Made by a program: the position numbers and the translations under genes
Assembly: GCA_965284565.1 (NCBI GenBank)
Contig: OZ260100.1
Location: forward strand, 2,728,001-2,792,000
DNA from: BRH-c54 sp965284565
GTDB taxonomy: Bacteria > Bacteroidota > Bacteroidia > Flavobacteriales_E > Vicingaceae
DNA length: 64,000 nt
Reading direction: 5' to 3'
Part shown: positions 45,208 through 54,879 of the stretch, piece by piece
Layout of the letters: each line of letters starts with the position of its first letter
Position numbering within the stretch: the first letter of the stretch is position 1
Notes under the pieces: generated by a model
Database searches by the model: none
What the model was told of the DNA's origin: nothing
Seen by the model: the letters and a program-made list of their open reading frames with translations, nothing else

Positions 45208-47133
45208 ATGTGCGGTATTGTAGGCGTAATTTCTTCTAAACAAACAGACCTTAAGCAAATAAAAACTGCTACCAATGTATTAGGTAAAAGAGGTCCGGAT
45301 TGTCAGGCAACAGTTGTTTTTGAAAACATTGCATTAGGCCATGCCCGCTTATCTATTATAGATACTTCCGAAGGAGCCAACCAACCATTTTTTGATAATA
45401 CTAAAAGGTATGTACTGGTTTTTAATGGAGAAATATATAACTACAAGGAATTAAGAACTGAATTAGAACAGTCAGGAATTGAGTTTAAAACAGAAAGTGA
45501 TACAGAAGTGCTTTTATACTTGTATATTAAGCATGGAAAAGATTGCTTGGAAATGTTGAATGGTTTTTTTGCTTTTGCTGTTTATGACAAAGAAAAGAAA
45601 AACCTTTTTATTGCGAGAGATAGGTTTGGAATAAAGCCCTTATTGTATTATTTTGATGGAGAAAAATTCATTTTTTCATCGGAGTTAAAAGCCATCTTAC
45701 AGTTTAAAATTAATAAGTCCGTAGATAAATTAAGTTTATTTAATTATTTGCAATTTAACTACATACCTTCAGATTCTAGTATGTTAGAGCAGGTTAATAA
45801 ATTAGCACCAGGGCATTTTATTCTTATTAAGAATGTTAGCAACATAAAAAAAGTACAAGAAACGGAGTATTATTGCATTCCTTATACTGAAAAAGAAACC
45901 ATACAAAAATCAGCTTTAAACTATGATAAATCTAAAGAAAAACTTTATGAGCTATTACATGATGCGGTGGAGAAAAGATTAGTAGCAGATGTTCCTGTTG
46001 GTACTTTTTTAAGTGGAGGAGTAGATTCTTCAATTATTAGTTTGATTGCTAAAAAATATAAATCAGACTTAAATACATTTTCTATTGGCTATAAAGATGA
46101 ACCTTTTTTTGATGAAACGATTTATGCTAAAACTGTTGCAGATAAAATAGGAAGTAAACATCATGTTTTTTCGCTTACCAATGCCGAAATGTATGAACAT
46201 CTTAATGATATATTAGAAAGTATTGATGAACCTTTTGCAGACTCATCAGCAATTGCAGTCTATATTTTAAGCAAATACACCAAAAAACATGTTACAGTTG
46301 CCCTTTCAGGAGATGGTGCCGATGAGTTGTTTTCAGGCTATAACAAACACATGGCGGAATATAAAATTAGGCACTTAGGCATGAAGGAAGCTTTTGTAAA
46401 ACTAGGGTATCCAATATGGAAAAGATTGCCAAAATCAAGAAACACAAAACTTACCAACCTAAATCGACAGTTGTATAAATTTAGTTTGGGAGCAAACATG
46501 TCTCATAAAGATAGGTATTGGTTATGGGCATCTATCATTAATGAAGAAAAAGCCAATTATTTATTAAAAGAAGAATTGGTTTTTAATCCGCAGCGATTAA
46601 CAGATGATGCATTTACTTATAAAAAACGTAAAGATGAGCTGCTTAAATACATTAGAAAAGAAGGGGATTTAAACGATGTGCTTTATTCGGATGCTAAAAT
46701 GGTTTTGCCAAATGATATGCTTAGAAAAGTAGATATGATGAGTATGGCAAACAGTTTAGAAGTTAGGGTGCCTTTTATGGATCATAGAATTGTAAACTTT
46801 GCTTTTAATTTACCAAGGGCGTTTAAAGTTAATGAGAATATGAAGAAAAAAATTCTTCAGGATGCTTTTTTTGAAGAGTTACCAGAAGAAATCTATAACA
46901 GGCCTAAACATGGCTTTGAGGTACCTCTTTTAAGTTGGTTTAAAAATGAGCTTAAAACAACTATTTGTGATGATTTATTAAGTAAGGAGTTTATTGAGGA
47001 ACAAGGAGTATTTAATGTTTCTGCAATAGAGGAATTAAAACATCAATTATATTCAAATAACCCAGAAGATACGCCAGCAACAGTGTGGGCAATTGTGGTT
47101 TTTAATACTTGGTGGAGAAAGTATTTGACTTAA
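45208..47133 (+). CDS. asnB: Asparagine synthase (glutamine-hydrolysing)
   Basis: This enzyme uses glutamine, aspartate and ATP to make asparagine, or serves surface-polymer amidation in some relatives. The 641-residue protein starts MCGIVGVIS, with the Ntn nucleophile Cys2. The glutaminase domain continues with LGHARLSIID and FNGEIYNYKELR. The synthase domain has the P-loop GTFLSGGVDSSII and the ALSGDGADELFSGY block. Length is normal. Such genes often sit next to polysaccharide clusters; this one is 3 kb upstream of the exopolysaccharide block, but separated by the M48 and hypothetical genes, so its role could be either. Confidence 0.94.
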   Translation: MCGIVGVISSKQTDLKQIKTATNVLGKRGPDCQATVVFENIALGHARLSIIDTSEGANQPFFDNTKRYVLVFNGEIYNYKELRTELEQSGIEFKTESDTEVLLYLYIKHGKDCLEMLNGFFAFAVYDKEKKNLFIARDRFGIKPLLYYFDGEKFIFSSELKAILQFKINKSVDKLSLFNYLQFNYIPSDSSMLEQVNKLAPGHFILIKNVSNIKKVQETEYYCIPYTEKETIQKSALNYDKSKEKLYELLHDAVEKRLVADVPVGTFLSGGVDSSIISLIAKKYKSDLNTFSIGYKDEPFFDETIYAKTVADKIGSKHHVFSLTNAEMYEHLNDILESIDEPFADSSAIAVYILSKYTKKHVTVALSGDGADELFSGYNKHMAEYKIRHLGMKEAFVKLGYPIWKRLPKSRNTKLTNLNRQLYKFSLGANMSHKDRYWLWASIINEEKANYLLKEELVFNPQRLTDDAFTYKKRKDELLKYIRKEGDLNDVLYSDAKMVLPNDMLRKVDMMSMANSLEVRVPFMDHRIVNFAFNLPRAFKVNENMKKKILQDAFFEELPEEIYNRPKHGFEVPLLSWFKNELKTTICDDLLSKEFIEEQGVFNVSAIEELKHQLYSNNPEDTPATVWAIVVFNTWWRKYLT

Positions 47134-47194
47134 AAAGTATATATAATTTCTTTTTTTAATAAAAATGATGCACCTTTGCTTTTTATTAAAATAG

Positions 47195-48667
47195 ATGAAG
47201 TTAGGCTTAATAATTCTCTTATTGTTCTTTTACCTTCCTTTTTTTGCTCAATTACAGAACAAATCATATAGTCCTATTACAAATTTTGCTCCTTCAGATA
47301 GTTTAATTAATTTATTAGCTTATAAATTAAATAATCCTAATTATCAAACGTCATTAAAAAACCATAAGCACATTAAAGATCTTAAAGAGATTTATCTTAA
47401 AAGAAGTGACTATATAAAAGAATTGCATAATGACAAAATGCTAATGCAGCATGATCCTATTACCAACTTATTACAAGAGATAACTAATTTGTTACTCCAA
47501 TCGCAACCTAACTTAACACAAGATAAAATTGTTGTTTTTACTGTTAGAGACAACGAAATTAATGCTTTTAGTTTAGGTAAAGGGGTGATATTAATAAATA
47601 TTGCTTTACTTGAACGGTTAAACTCATGGGAAGAAATTGCTTTTATTTTAGGACATGAAGCGGGACATGATATAATGGTTCATGCATTAAAATCTTCAGA
47701 GAAAAATATTTTAATTAAAAATGATAAAAATTTAATTAAAGAGGTTAAGACTGCCGCTAAAAAAGAGTATGGTAGCTACACTGCAGTCAAGGATATTTAT
47801 TATAATATTATTTCATTAACAGCAATGCATAGTAGAGAGAACGAACTTCAATCAGATTCAATAGGATTTTACCTATTAAATGAATTGGGTTTAACTCAAA
47901 GAGGGGTTCAAGGAGCGTTAACTGTTTTAGATAGTTCAGATTATTTTTTGTACGATACTAAAATAGATATTGTAAAAACATTTAGTAATGAGAATTATAC
48001 TTTTAATGAAGATTGGTTAGAAAGTGGTTCGGCTGCTCCCAGTTGGTCAGCAACTAAAGAACTATATTATATACCAGATAGTCTTAAAACACACCCTAAT
48101 ATTAACGAAAGAAAGAAAAGAATTACTTTGTTAAGTGAATTAGAAAATAAAACTATCGTTTCAAAATTTGAAAATAATCAAATATTAGAAAATAAGTTTT
48201 CGGATTTAAAAAAAATGATAACTTTAGAGTCTATTCTAACACAAATAGAAACTGGTAATTATTCCCTTGCTTTATATAATGCAATAAATGTAAAACACAT
48301 ATATGAAGAAGAACCTTTTGTAGACTATTTAATTGCACACTCTCTTTTAGAAATTATTGTAGCACTAAAAAATCAACGGTTTAATGCTCACGTACCTTTC
48401 CCAAATAAAAAATTCTCAGAAAATTTCAATGAGATTTTACATTTTTTACATAACACTAATTCATCAAAACTAACAGTAGTTTATAATAATTTTATTGAAG
48501 TTCATTTAAAAAATGAATCGCTAATAGCATATAATCATTTTTTAAATGCTTATTCTAAATTTTATATTGAAAGGTATGCAGATGAGTTTTTATTAAACGT
48601 TCCTTATACCAATTATTACCATCAAAAAATTATTAAAATTATTAATAATCAATTAGTTAAAAAGTAA
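47195..48667 (+). CDS. M48-family zinc metalloprotease, secreted
   Basis: This protease has 490 residues and a signal peptide (MKLGLIILLLFFYLPFF, cleaved near FAQ). The catalytic zinc motif is HEAGH (154-158), in ILGHEAGHDIMVHAL, and the third ligand is in the ENELQSDSIGF block (about residues 220-230), as in M48 peptidases. A helical, TPR-like C-terminal part (about 335-490) follows, resembling BepA-type periplasmic proteases that help outer-membrane protein assembly. It is in line with the following gene (41 bases apart). Substrate unknown. Confidence 0.88.
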   Translation: MKLGLIILLLFFYLPFFAQLQNKSYSPITNFAPSDSLINLLAYKLNNPNYQTSLKNHKHIKDLKEIYLKRSDYIKELHNDKMLMQHDPITNLLQEITNLLLQSQPNLTQDKIVVFTVRDNEINAFSLGKGVILINIALLERLNSWEEIAFILGHEAGHDIMVHALKSSEKNILIKNDKNLIKEVKTAAKKEYGSYTAVKDIYYNIISLTAMHSRENELQSDSIGFYLLNELGLTQRGVQGALTVLDSSDYFLYDTKIDIVKTFSNENYTFNEDWLESGSAAPSWSATKELYYIPDSLKTHPNINERKKRITLLSELENKTIVSKFENNQILENKFSDLKKMITLESILTQIETGNYSLALYNAINVKHIYEEEPFVDYLIAHSLLEIIVALKNQRFNAHVPFPNKKFSENFNEILHFLHNTNSSKLTVVYNNFIEVHLKNESLIAYNHFLNAYSKFYIERYADEFLLNVPYTNYYHQKIIKIINNQLVKK

Positions 48668-48707
48668 ATTATTAATCAAATATATATTCATTTTAAATAA
48701 AATAATC

Positions 48708-50279
48708 ATGAAAAAATTAAAATTAACATTATTAGCAGCTTTGTTTTTGCCTATTACGATGTTTAGTCAAACTGCTGAAATCATGGGGGTAAAGCACGTC
48801 TCAATTTCTAGTTCAAATTCTATAAGCACAAAGTATGATACGAAAGGGTATTATATGTTTTATAGATTAGAAAAAGCAGACAAAGGTTTTGTTAATTATA
48901 AACTTGAAATCTTTAATGATAATTTAGCAGCAACACATTCTGTGGTATTAAAAAAACCAAAAAACTCTTATTTATTAGAAGGAAAGTTTAATGGAACTCA
49001 TTTCTGTTTTTCTTATATGAACTATAAACTTAAAACTTTAGAGTATGATGTTTATGACTTAGAGGGAAAAAAAACGGGTTCCTACTCTATAAAAGATATT
49101 GATAAAAATTATTTTTATGGAATTTACACACAAATTCAGGCAGAAGATTCTTATTACAGCGGAGGTGTATTGGAAGTTCCAAATAAGGGGTTTGTTTTAA
49201 TGTATGCTAAAGATGCCAAAGGTTTAAAAATTAGTGTTGATATGATAGATAACAATGGAAAAAAAAAGTGGACCATTAAATCTGGAAATGCAGATAAAGC
49301 GTATGAAAATGCTAACTTACTTTATGCTGACGAAGAAAATGTGTTTTTAACTGTTGATTCAAAACCTTCAGCTATGTCAAAAGAATTTAATTCAGAATTG
49401 CTTTATATTAACGTAGCTTCAGGAAAAGTAGTTTCAAAAACAGATTTTTCTGATAAGACTTATTTTTTCTGGCCTTTTGGGGTAGATTTTGACGAGACTA
49501 ATAATGAATATTTAGTTTATGGTGAATATTATGGGAAGAAAAATGGGAAGCTAAACCTTAAAGCAAAAGAAGGCTTTTTTGTTACTCAACTAAGTAAAGA
49601 TGGAAAATTGTCTGACTCAAAAATAATTTCATGGCAAAAAGATTTTAAGTCTAAAATAAGTGTTTCTGATAAAGGGAAAATGGAAGATGGAGTTGGAATT
49701 TTTGTACATAAAATACTTCGTTTAAAAAATGGAAAATACTATGTGGTAGCTGAACAATTTAATAAAACTGCAAGTGGTGCAGGAATTGCAAGTGCAGTTT
49801 TATCAGGGGGTAATAGATCAGGAGTTTCAACGTCTCAAGTAACTATACTTAATATGATAGTTATTACGCTTACAAGTGACTTTAAAGTTGATGATGTAAA
49901 TATTATTGAGAAAAAGAAATCAAGAGTTCTTTTACCTCCAGGTGCTGGTTATGTAAACGAAAATGCACTTGGGTTATATGTGAAAACATATGGTGGGTTT
50001 GATTATAATTATACATCGATGAATAGAACTAATGATAATTTTAATATAGTATATGTTAATTACGATAAATCTCAGAAGGAAAGTAAAGATGATAGTAAGT
50101 ATTATGCAGGAGTTATTGGTCTAGATGCTTCGGAAAAAGTTAAAGAAACAAAACTTAATTTGAAATCTAAACCAACATTCTTTAATGTGATGCGCTCAAA
50201 AGCTGGTTATATTATTCTTTTTGAGTATTTCAAAAAACAGAAAAAAGCAACTTTTAGAATGGAAAAGTTAGATATTTAA
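48708..50279 (+). CDS. Secreted beta-rich protein of unknown function
   Basis: This 523-residue protein has a signal peptide (MKKLKLTLLAALFLPI, cleaved near FSQ). The rest is a series of beta strands in propeller-like blades (ETNNEYLVYGEYYGKKNGKL, KILRLKNGKYYVVAEQF). No sorting domain, lipobox or catalytic motif is seen, and I recognise no family. A terminator follows at 50301-50331. Its closeness to the M48 protease suggests cotranscription, but a shared role is a guess. Confidence 0.65.
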   Translation: MKKLKLTLLAALFLPITMFSQTAEIMGVKHVSISSSNSISTKYDTKGYYMFYRLEKADKGFVNYKLEIFNDNLAATHSVVLKKPKNSYLLEGKFNGTHFCFSYMNYKLKTLEYDVYDLEGKKTGSYSIKDIDKNYFYGIYTQIQAEDSYYSGGVLEVPNKGFVLMYAKDAKGLKISVDMIDNNGKKKWTIKSGNADKAYENANLLYADEENVFLTVDSKPSAMSKEFNSELLYINVASGKVVSKTDFSDKTYFFWPFGVDFDETNNEYLVYGEYYGKKNGKLNLKAKEGFFVTQLSKDGKLSDSKIISWQKDFKSKISVSDKGKMEDGVGIFVHKILRLKNGKYYVVAEQFNKTASGAGIASAVLSGGNRSGVSTSQVTILNMIVITLTSDFKVDDVNIIEKKKSRVLLPPGAGYVNENALGLYVKTYGGFDYNYTSMNRTNDNFNIVYVNYDKSQKESKDDSKYYAGVIGLDASEKVKETKLNLKSKPTFFNVMRSKAGYIILFEYFKKQKKATFRMEKLDI

Positions 50280-50300
50280 AGTATTTAAAATAATAAAAAA

Positions 50301-50331
50301 AATCGCTAAAAATAGAATGTTTTTAGCGATT
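50301..50331 (+). terminator. Rho-independent terminator before the exopolysaccharide block
   Basis: AATCGCTAAAAA (50301-50312) pairs with TTTTTAGCGATT (50320-50331), and a T run follows. It ends the unit upstream of the polysaccharide genes. Confidence 0.85.
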
Positions 50332-50341
50332 TTTTTTTAAT

Positions 50342-50349
50342 TAAATTTG
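50342..50349 (+). promoter_or_regulatory. Likely -7 box of the glycosyltransferase gene
   Basis: TAAATTTG is a full TAnnTTTG match, 10 bases before the ATG at 50360. Its -33 region would overlap the T run of the preceding terminator, so the leader would be very short. Confidence 0.35.
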
Positions 50350-50359
50350 GCTGCTAGCA

Positions 50360-51565
50360 ATGGGGAAAAAAATAAAAATACTTCGTATTATCAACCGCTT
50401 TAATTTAGGTGGACCAACATTTAATGCAGCTTATTTAACCAAGTATATTGGTGATGAGTTTGAAACATTATTAATAGGGGGTGAGAAAGATGAAACAGAA
50501 GAAAGCTCAACTTTTATTTTGGATAGTCTACACCTAACGCCAACCATTATTCCCGAAATGAAACGAGAAATTGGTTTTAAAGAAGATAAAATAGCATACA
50601 AAAAGTTAAAAGGTATTATTAAAGAATTTCAGCCAGATATTGTGCATACCCACGCATCAAAAGCAGGTACTTTAGGAAGGATGGCAGCTTATAAATGCAA
50701 GGTGCCTGTAATTGTTCATACCTTTCACGGACATGTTTTCCATTCTTATTTTGGTAAAACAAAAACTGTTTTTTATAAAAATATAGAACGCTATTTAGCC
50801 AAAAAATCTACTAAAATTATTGCTATTAGTGATATTCAAAAAAGTGAACTAACTCAACAATATAAAATTTGTAATAAAAAGAAAGTGGCAGTTGTTCCTT
50901 TAGGGTTTGATTTAAGTAGGTTTCAAGAAAATTATGAATCAAAGAGAAATGATTTTAGAAAACATTATTTGCTTGAAGAAGATGAAATTGCTATCGGTAT
51001 TATTGGTAGGTTAGTCCCTATTAAAAACCACACCTTGTTTCTAGAGGCAATAAACCAGTTATTAAAAAAAACCACCAAAAATGTAAGGGTTTTTATTATT
51101 GGAGGTGGGCAAGAAAAAGAGAATTTAATCCAATATTGCAAGGAGTTTAATTTAGATTTTACTGAATTTAATCAACAGAAAAAGAAAGTTACTATTACAT
51201 TTACCTCGTGGGTTAAGAATGTAGATTGGGCAAATGCAGGATTAGATATTATTGCTTTATCTTCTTTAAATGAAGGTACACCTGTAAGCCTAATTGAAGC
51301 ACAAGCAGCAAATAATCCGATAATATCAACCAACGTTGGTGGTGTTGAAAACGTAGTGCTGAAAGACAAAACAGGGTTTATTGTTCCATCGGGAAATAAT
51401 CAAGCTTTTTCTGAAGCACTCTTAAAATTGGTTGAAAACGATGCGTTGAGAAAGCAAATGGGTGATAAAGGTTGGGAGTTTGTGAAAGAAAAATTTCATT
51501 ACGAAAGATTAGTGAATGATATGAGAGAACTCTATTTTTCCTTGTTAGAGAACAATAAAAAGTAA
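50360..51565 (+). CDS. Family 4 glycosyltransferase (exopolysaccharide)
   Basis: This GT-B enzyme transfers a sugar to a growing polysaccharide or lipid-linked unit. The 401-residue protein has the N-terminal Rossmann part (LRIINRFNLGGPTFNAAYL, with the GGxxxN-type loop) and KPVHTH-like segment DIVHTHASKAGTLGRMA. The C-terminal donor-binding part has IGRLVPIKNHTLFLEA and the EX7E block LNEGTPVSLIEAQAANNP. It lies at the head of the exopolysaccharide block, 95 bases before the Wza-like gene. Sugar specificity is unknown. Confidence 0.92.
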   Translation: MGKKIKILRIINRFNLGGPTFNAAYLTKYIGDEFETLLIGGEKDETEESSTFILDSLHLTPTIIPEMKREIGFKEDKIAYKKLKGIIKEFQPDIVHTHASKAGTLGRMAAYKCKVPVIVHTFHGHVFHSYFGKTKTVFYKNIERYLAKKSTKIIAISDIQKSELTQQYKICNKKKVAVVPLGFDLSRFQENYESKRNDFRKHYLLEEDEIAIGIIGRLVPIKNHTLFLEAINQLLKKTTKNVRVFIIGGGQEKENLIQYCKEFNLDFTEFNQQKKKVTITFTSWVKNVDWANAGLDIIALSSLNEGTPVSLIEAQAANNPIISTNVGGVENVVLKDKTGFIVPSGNNQAFSEALLKLVENDALRKQMGDKGWEFVKEKFHYERLVNDMRELYFSLLENNKK

Positions 51566-51593
51566 ATTTATCAATTTTTACAATCAATTTTTA

Positions 51594-51601
51594 TAGTTTT
51601 G
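51594..51601 (+). promoter_or_regulatory. Possible -7 box of the Wza-like gene
   Basis: TAGTTTTG is a full TAnnTTTG match, 59 bases before the ATG at 51661. It would allow the export genes to be expressed apart from the glycosyltransferase. Confidence 0.4.
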
Positions 51602-51660
51602 TCGTATAGTGTAAGTTAAGAATTTATCGTTAACAATTATAATTTGTTAAATATCTACAT

Positions 51661-52440
51661 ATGAAATTGAATATTTTAAAATGGACATTAGGTCTGTTGG
51701 TGCTAATATCATTTGTGAGTTGTAATTATAACTCCAACAGAATGTTAAAAACTCCTAAAGATTATAAGTTTGCAGCACCTCCAACCGATAGTAATCCTTT
51801 ATATGTAATTGCTGTAAGCGACATCTTAGAGTTTAAACTTTATACTAATGATGGAACTTCTTTGGTAGATTTTACCGCTATTGATGGGGCTGGAGCGGGT
51901 GTGGCAAGGCAACAGGTAGGGCAGGTTCAATATTTAATAGATTATGATGGTTTTTGTAAACTACCAATAGTAGGAAGAATTGAATTGAGAGGCAAAACAC
52001 TAAGAGAAGCAGAAAAACATTTAGAAGAAATTTATTCTAAATATTATATTAAACCGTTTGTTGTGTTGAGAGTTCAAAATAGAAGAGTAACTGTCTTTAC
52101 AGGAGGTGGAGGAAGTGGTAAGGTAGTGCCACTTAATAATGAAAATGTAACATTAATAGAAGCACTGGGGTTAGCAGGTGGTTTAACTAATGATTCTAAA
52201 GCTAAAAGAATTAAAGTTGTAAGGGGAGATTTAAGTAATCCACAAGTATTTTTATTTGATTTGAGTACCATTGATGGGTTAAAAACCATCGATTTCCCAC
52301 TACAAGCAAATGATATAATTTATGTGGAGTTTAGAAATAATTTTGTGAGAGAAGCCATTAGAGATATAGCTCCAATAGTAAGTTTAATAACTAGTACATT
52401 AACGCTTATTATTGTTATAGATAGGCTAGGTGCTGAATAA
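51661..52440 (+). CDS. Polysaccharide export (Wza-like) outer-membrane lipoprotein
   Basis: This 259-residue protein has a lipoprotein signal ending in ISFVSCNYN (Cys21). The Poly_export/SLBB layout is visible: the VIAVSDILEFKLYTNDG strand, then GFCKLPIVGRIELRGKTLREAEKHLE, and an SLBB domain with TGGGGSGKVVPLNNENVTLIEALGLAGGL. A C-terminal hydrophobic segment (IVSLITSTLTLIIVIDRL) is typical of the Bacteroidota version, which is shorter than E. coli Wza (about 380). It should form the export channel together with the next gene, 8 bases away. Confidence 0.93.
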   Translation: MKLNILKWTLGLLVLISFVSCNYNSNRMLKTPKDYKFAAPPTDSNPLYVIAVSDILEFKLYTNDGTSLVDFTAIDGAGAGVARQQVGQVQYLIDYDGFCKLPIVGRIELRGKTLREAEKHLEEIYSKYYIKPFVVLRVQNRRVTVFTGGGGSGKVVPLNNENVTLIEALGLAGGLTNDSKAKRIKVVRGDLSNPQVFLFDLSTIDGLKTIDFPLQANDIIYVEFRNNFVREAIRDIAPIVSLITSTLTLIIVIDRLGAE

Positions 52441-52448
52441 TTAAAAAA

Positions 52449-54866
52449 ATGCAAGAAGATCAGTTTGCACACAAAAAAGAAATTATATCTAACTTCAACA
52501 CAGAATTGGATATAATCTTATTATTAAAAGTTTTTAAAAAGACTTTTATATATTTTGTGATAATTATTGCTGTATGTCTTGCTCTTTCTTTAGTCTATTT
52601 AAGATATACTGTGCCAATTTATCAATCTAAATTGGTATTACAAGTAGGAAGTGAGAATACTGCTAACAAAGTACTTCAGGTTGATAACTTTAATAAAACA
52701 GAAGATGTTGCTAAAGATGTAGAGCTTTTAAGGTCTAAATTGTTGCTTAAAAGAGCCTTGAGCAATTTGCCTTTAGATGTAAGCTATTTTAATCAAGGAA
52801 AAATTCTAGAATATGAGTTGTATAAAAACTCTCCTTTTAAAGTTTTTTTTGAAGTAAAAGACTCTTCAGTTTTAGGTAAAAAGTTTTATATAGAAAAAAC
52901 AAATAACCAAAAATTCAATTTATTTCAATCAGAAAAATTAATAGGAGAGTATAAATCTAATGCTCCAATCGAATTAAGAGAAGTTACCATAAGAATTGTT
53001 ATTGATAACTATAATGAATTTGGTGCTGACAAAAATAATGCTATGTTTTTTGCAATAAATGATCTTGAAGCATTAACCAATAGATATATTCAGCAATTGG
53101 GGGTTTTTCCATTAAACCCATCAGCCAAGACCATTAGTATTTCGTTTGTAGATAATAATGCCCTTAAAACATCTGATATAATTACTTCTTTAGCAAATGA
53201 ATATATTTTGTATGATATTGAGGAGAGAAGTAAAAGTTCTAAAAAAATTATTCAATTTCTGGATGACCAATTGGATAAGTATTACAATAAAGTAAAGCTT
53301 TCTGAAAATAGAATTCAAGATTTTCAAGTGTCTAAAAAAATTGGAAATCCAAATGAGGTTTCTTCTCTTTATTTAGATAAAATAAATCGTTTCGAAAACC
53401 AATTAATTGATATTGACTTTCAGACAAGTGTTTTGAAAGAAATAAGTAAATCAGTTACAGGAAAAATTAATTCAATTGATGTATACAATCTCTTACCTAC
53501 GCTAACAGGAACAGAATATGAAGCGAGTATTACTGCATTAATAAGTAACCTTCAAAGTTTAATGGTTCAAAAACAAAACTTGCTTAGTGAAGTAACAGTT
53601 AATAGCGGAAGTATTAAATCTTTAGAAAATCAAATTGATGTTCAAAAAGAAATTCTCTTTACTACTATAAACTCATTAATTAGTAAATTAGAAATTAGAA
53701 GGAAAGAAGTTGTTAAAAAAGTTAATGAAATTCAGACTAAATATTTAACAGTACCAGCAAATGAGTTAGAGTATGCACGTTTACAAAGGGTTTTATCTAT
53801 AGATGAAAAATTCTTTACACTGTTAATGGAAAAAAGAACTGAATATTCTATTTCAGAAGCAGGTTTTGTTCCACAACATACTATTTTAGATAAAGCAAAT
53901 ATACCAAGTTCACCTATGTCGCCTGATAGAAACCTTATTTTAATTACAGGTATTTTATTAGGTGTTGTAATTAGTTTGGTGTTGTTAATCATTAGGTATG
54001 TATTTAAAAATACAATCTCCACCATTGATGAAATTAATAGGTATATTAGGTCGTCAGTAGGTTTTTTAGGAAATATACCAATTTATCAAAACAAAATCCC
54101 AGTATCTCAATTAGTTATAAATAAAGAACCAAAATCAGTTATTTCAGAATCCTTTAGGTCTGTACGCTCTAATTTACAGTTTATATCAAGTAATAATCAG
54201 AAAAAAACCATAGCAGTAACTTCAACCATATCTGGAGAGGGGAAAACATTTTGTGCTATCAATTTGGCTGGAATTATTGCGATGTCTGGAAAAAAAGTAG
54301 TGATAATTGATTTAGATATGAGAAGACCTAAAATTCATATAGGTTTTGGAGTTAAAAATACTTACGGGATGAGTACTATTTTAATTAATAAAAGTTCAAT
54401 TGAAGAGTGTATCCATAAAAGTGAATTAGAAAATTTAGACTTTATTACTTCAGGACCAATCCCCCCAAATCCTTCTGAATTAATTATTGGAGGAGGAATT
54501 GAGGAGATTATTAATCAGTTAAAACAAGAACATGGATATGACTATGTTGTAGTTGATAACCCACCAATAGGATTAGTTTCTGATGCGATGGAGACACTTA
54601 AGTTTGCCGATTATCCTATATATGTATTTAAAAGCGAGTATTCTAGAAAGAATTTCATTAATAACATAGATAAATTAGTAATTGAAAATGAAATTTCTAA
54701 GTTATCCATCATCCTTAATGCAGTAGATTTTAGTGATAAATTTTATAGTTATGGATATAATTATAGTTATAGCTACGGAAGTAAAAATGGATATTACTAT
54801 GATGGAAGTGAAGAGTCGGCCACATTTATTGAAAAAGTATTAAAGAAGATAGGGATTAAAAAATAA
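52449..54866 (+). CDS. Wzc-like polysaccharide co-polymerase and BY-type tyrosine kinase
   Basis: This 805-residue inner-membrane protein controls chain length and export. It has an N-terminal transmembrane helix (about 30-55), a long periplasmic Wzz region with coiled coils (about 60-480), and a second helix (about 500-525). The cytoplasmic BY-kinase domain has Walker A STISGEGKTFCA, Walker A' VVIIDLDMRRPK, Walker B YDYVVVDNPP, and ends in a tyrosine cluster (SYGYNYSYSYGSKNGYYYDG), the autophosphorylation tail. All kinase motifs are intact. No LMW-PTP is next to it, but one is at 32107. It follows the Wza-like gene by 8 bases. Confidence 0.95.
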   Translation: MQEDQFAHKKEIISNFNTELDIILLLKVFKKTFIYFVIIIAVCLALSLVYLRYTVPIYQSKLVLQVGSENTANKVLQVDNFNKTEDVAKDVELLRSKLLLKRALSNLPLDVSYFNQGKILEYELYKNSPFKVFFEVKDSSVLGKKFYIEKTNNQKFNLFQSEKLIGEYKSNAPIELREVTIRIVIDNYNEFGADKNNAMFFAINDLEALTNRYIQQLGVFPLNPSAKTISISFVDNNALKTSDIITSLANEYILYDIEERSKSSKKIIQFLDDQLDKYYNKVKLSENRIQDFQVSKKIGNPNEVSSLYLDKINRFENQLIDIDFQTSVLKEISKSVTGKINSIDVYNLLPTLTGTEYEASITALISNLQSLMVQKQNLLSEVTVNSGSIKSLENQIDVQKEILFTTINSLISKLEIRRKEVVKKVNEIQTKYLTVPANELEYARLQRVLSIDEKFFTLLMEKRTEYSISEAGFVPQHTILDKANIPSSPMSPDRNLILITGILLGVVISLVLLIIRYVFKNTISTIDEINRYIRSSVGFLGNIPIYQNKIPVSQLVINKEPKSVISESFRSVRSNLQFISSNNQKKTIAVTSTISGEGKTFCAINLAGIIAMSGKKVVIIDLDMRRPKIHIGFGVKNTYGMSTILINKSSIEECIHKSELENLDFITSGPIPPNPSELIIGGGIEEIINQLKQEHGYDYVVVDNPPIGLVSDAMETLKFADYPIYVFKSEYSRKNFINNIDKLVIENEISKLSIILNAVDFSDKFYSYGYNYSYSYGSKNGYYYDGSEESATFIEKVLKKIGIKK

Positions 54867-54879
54867 AGAACAGCACTAA

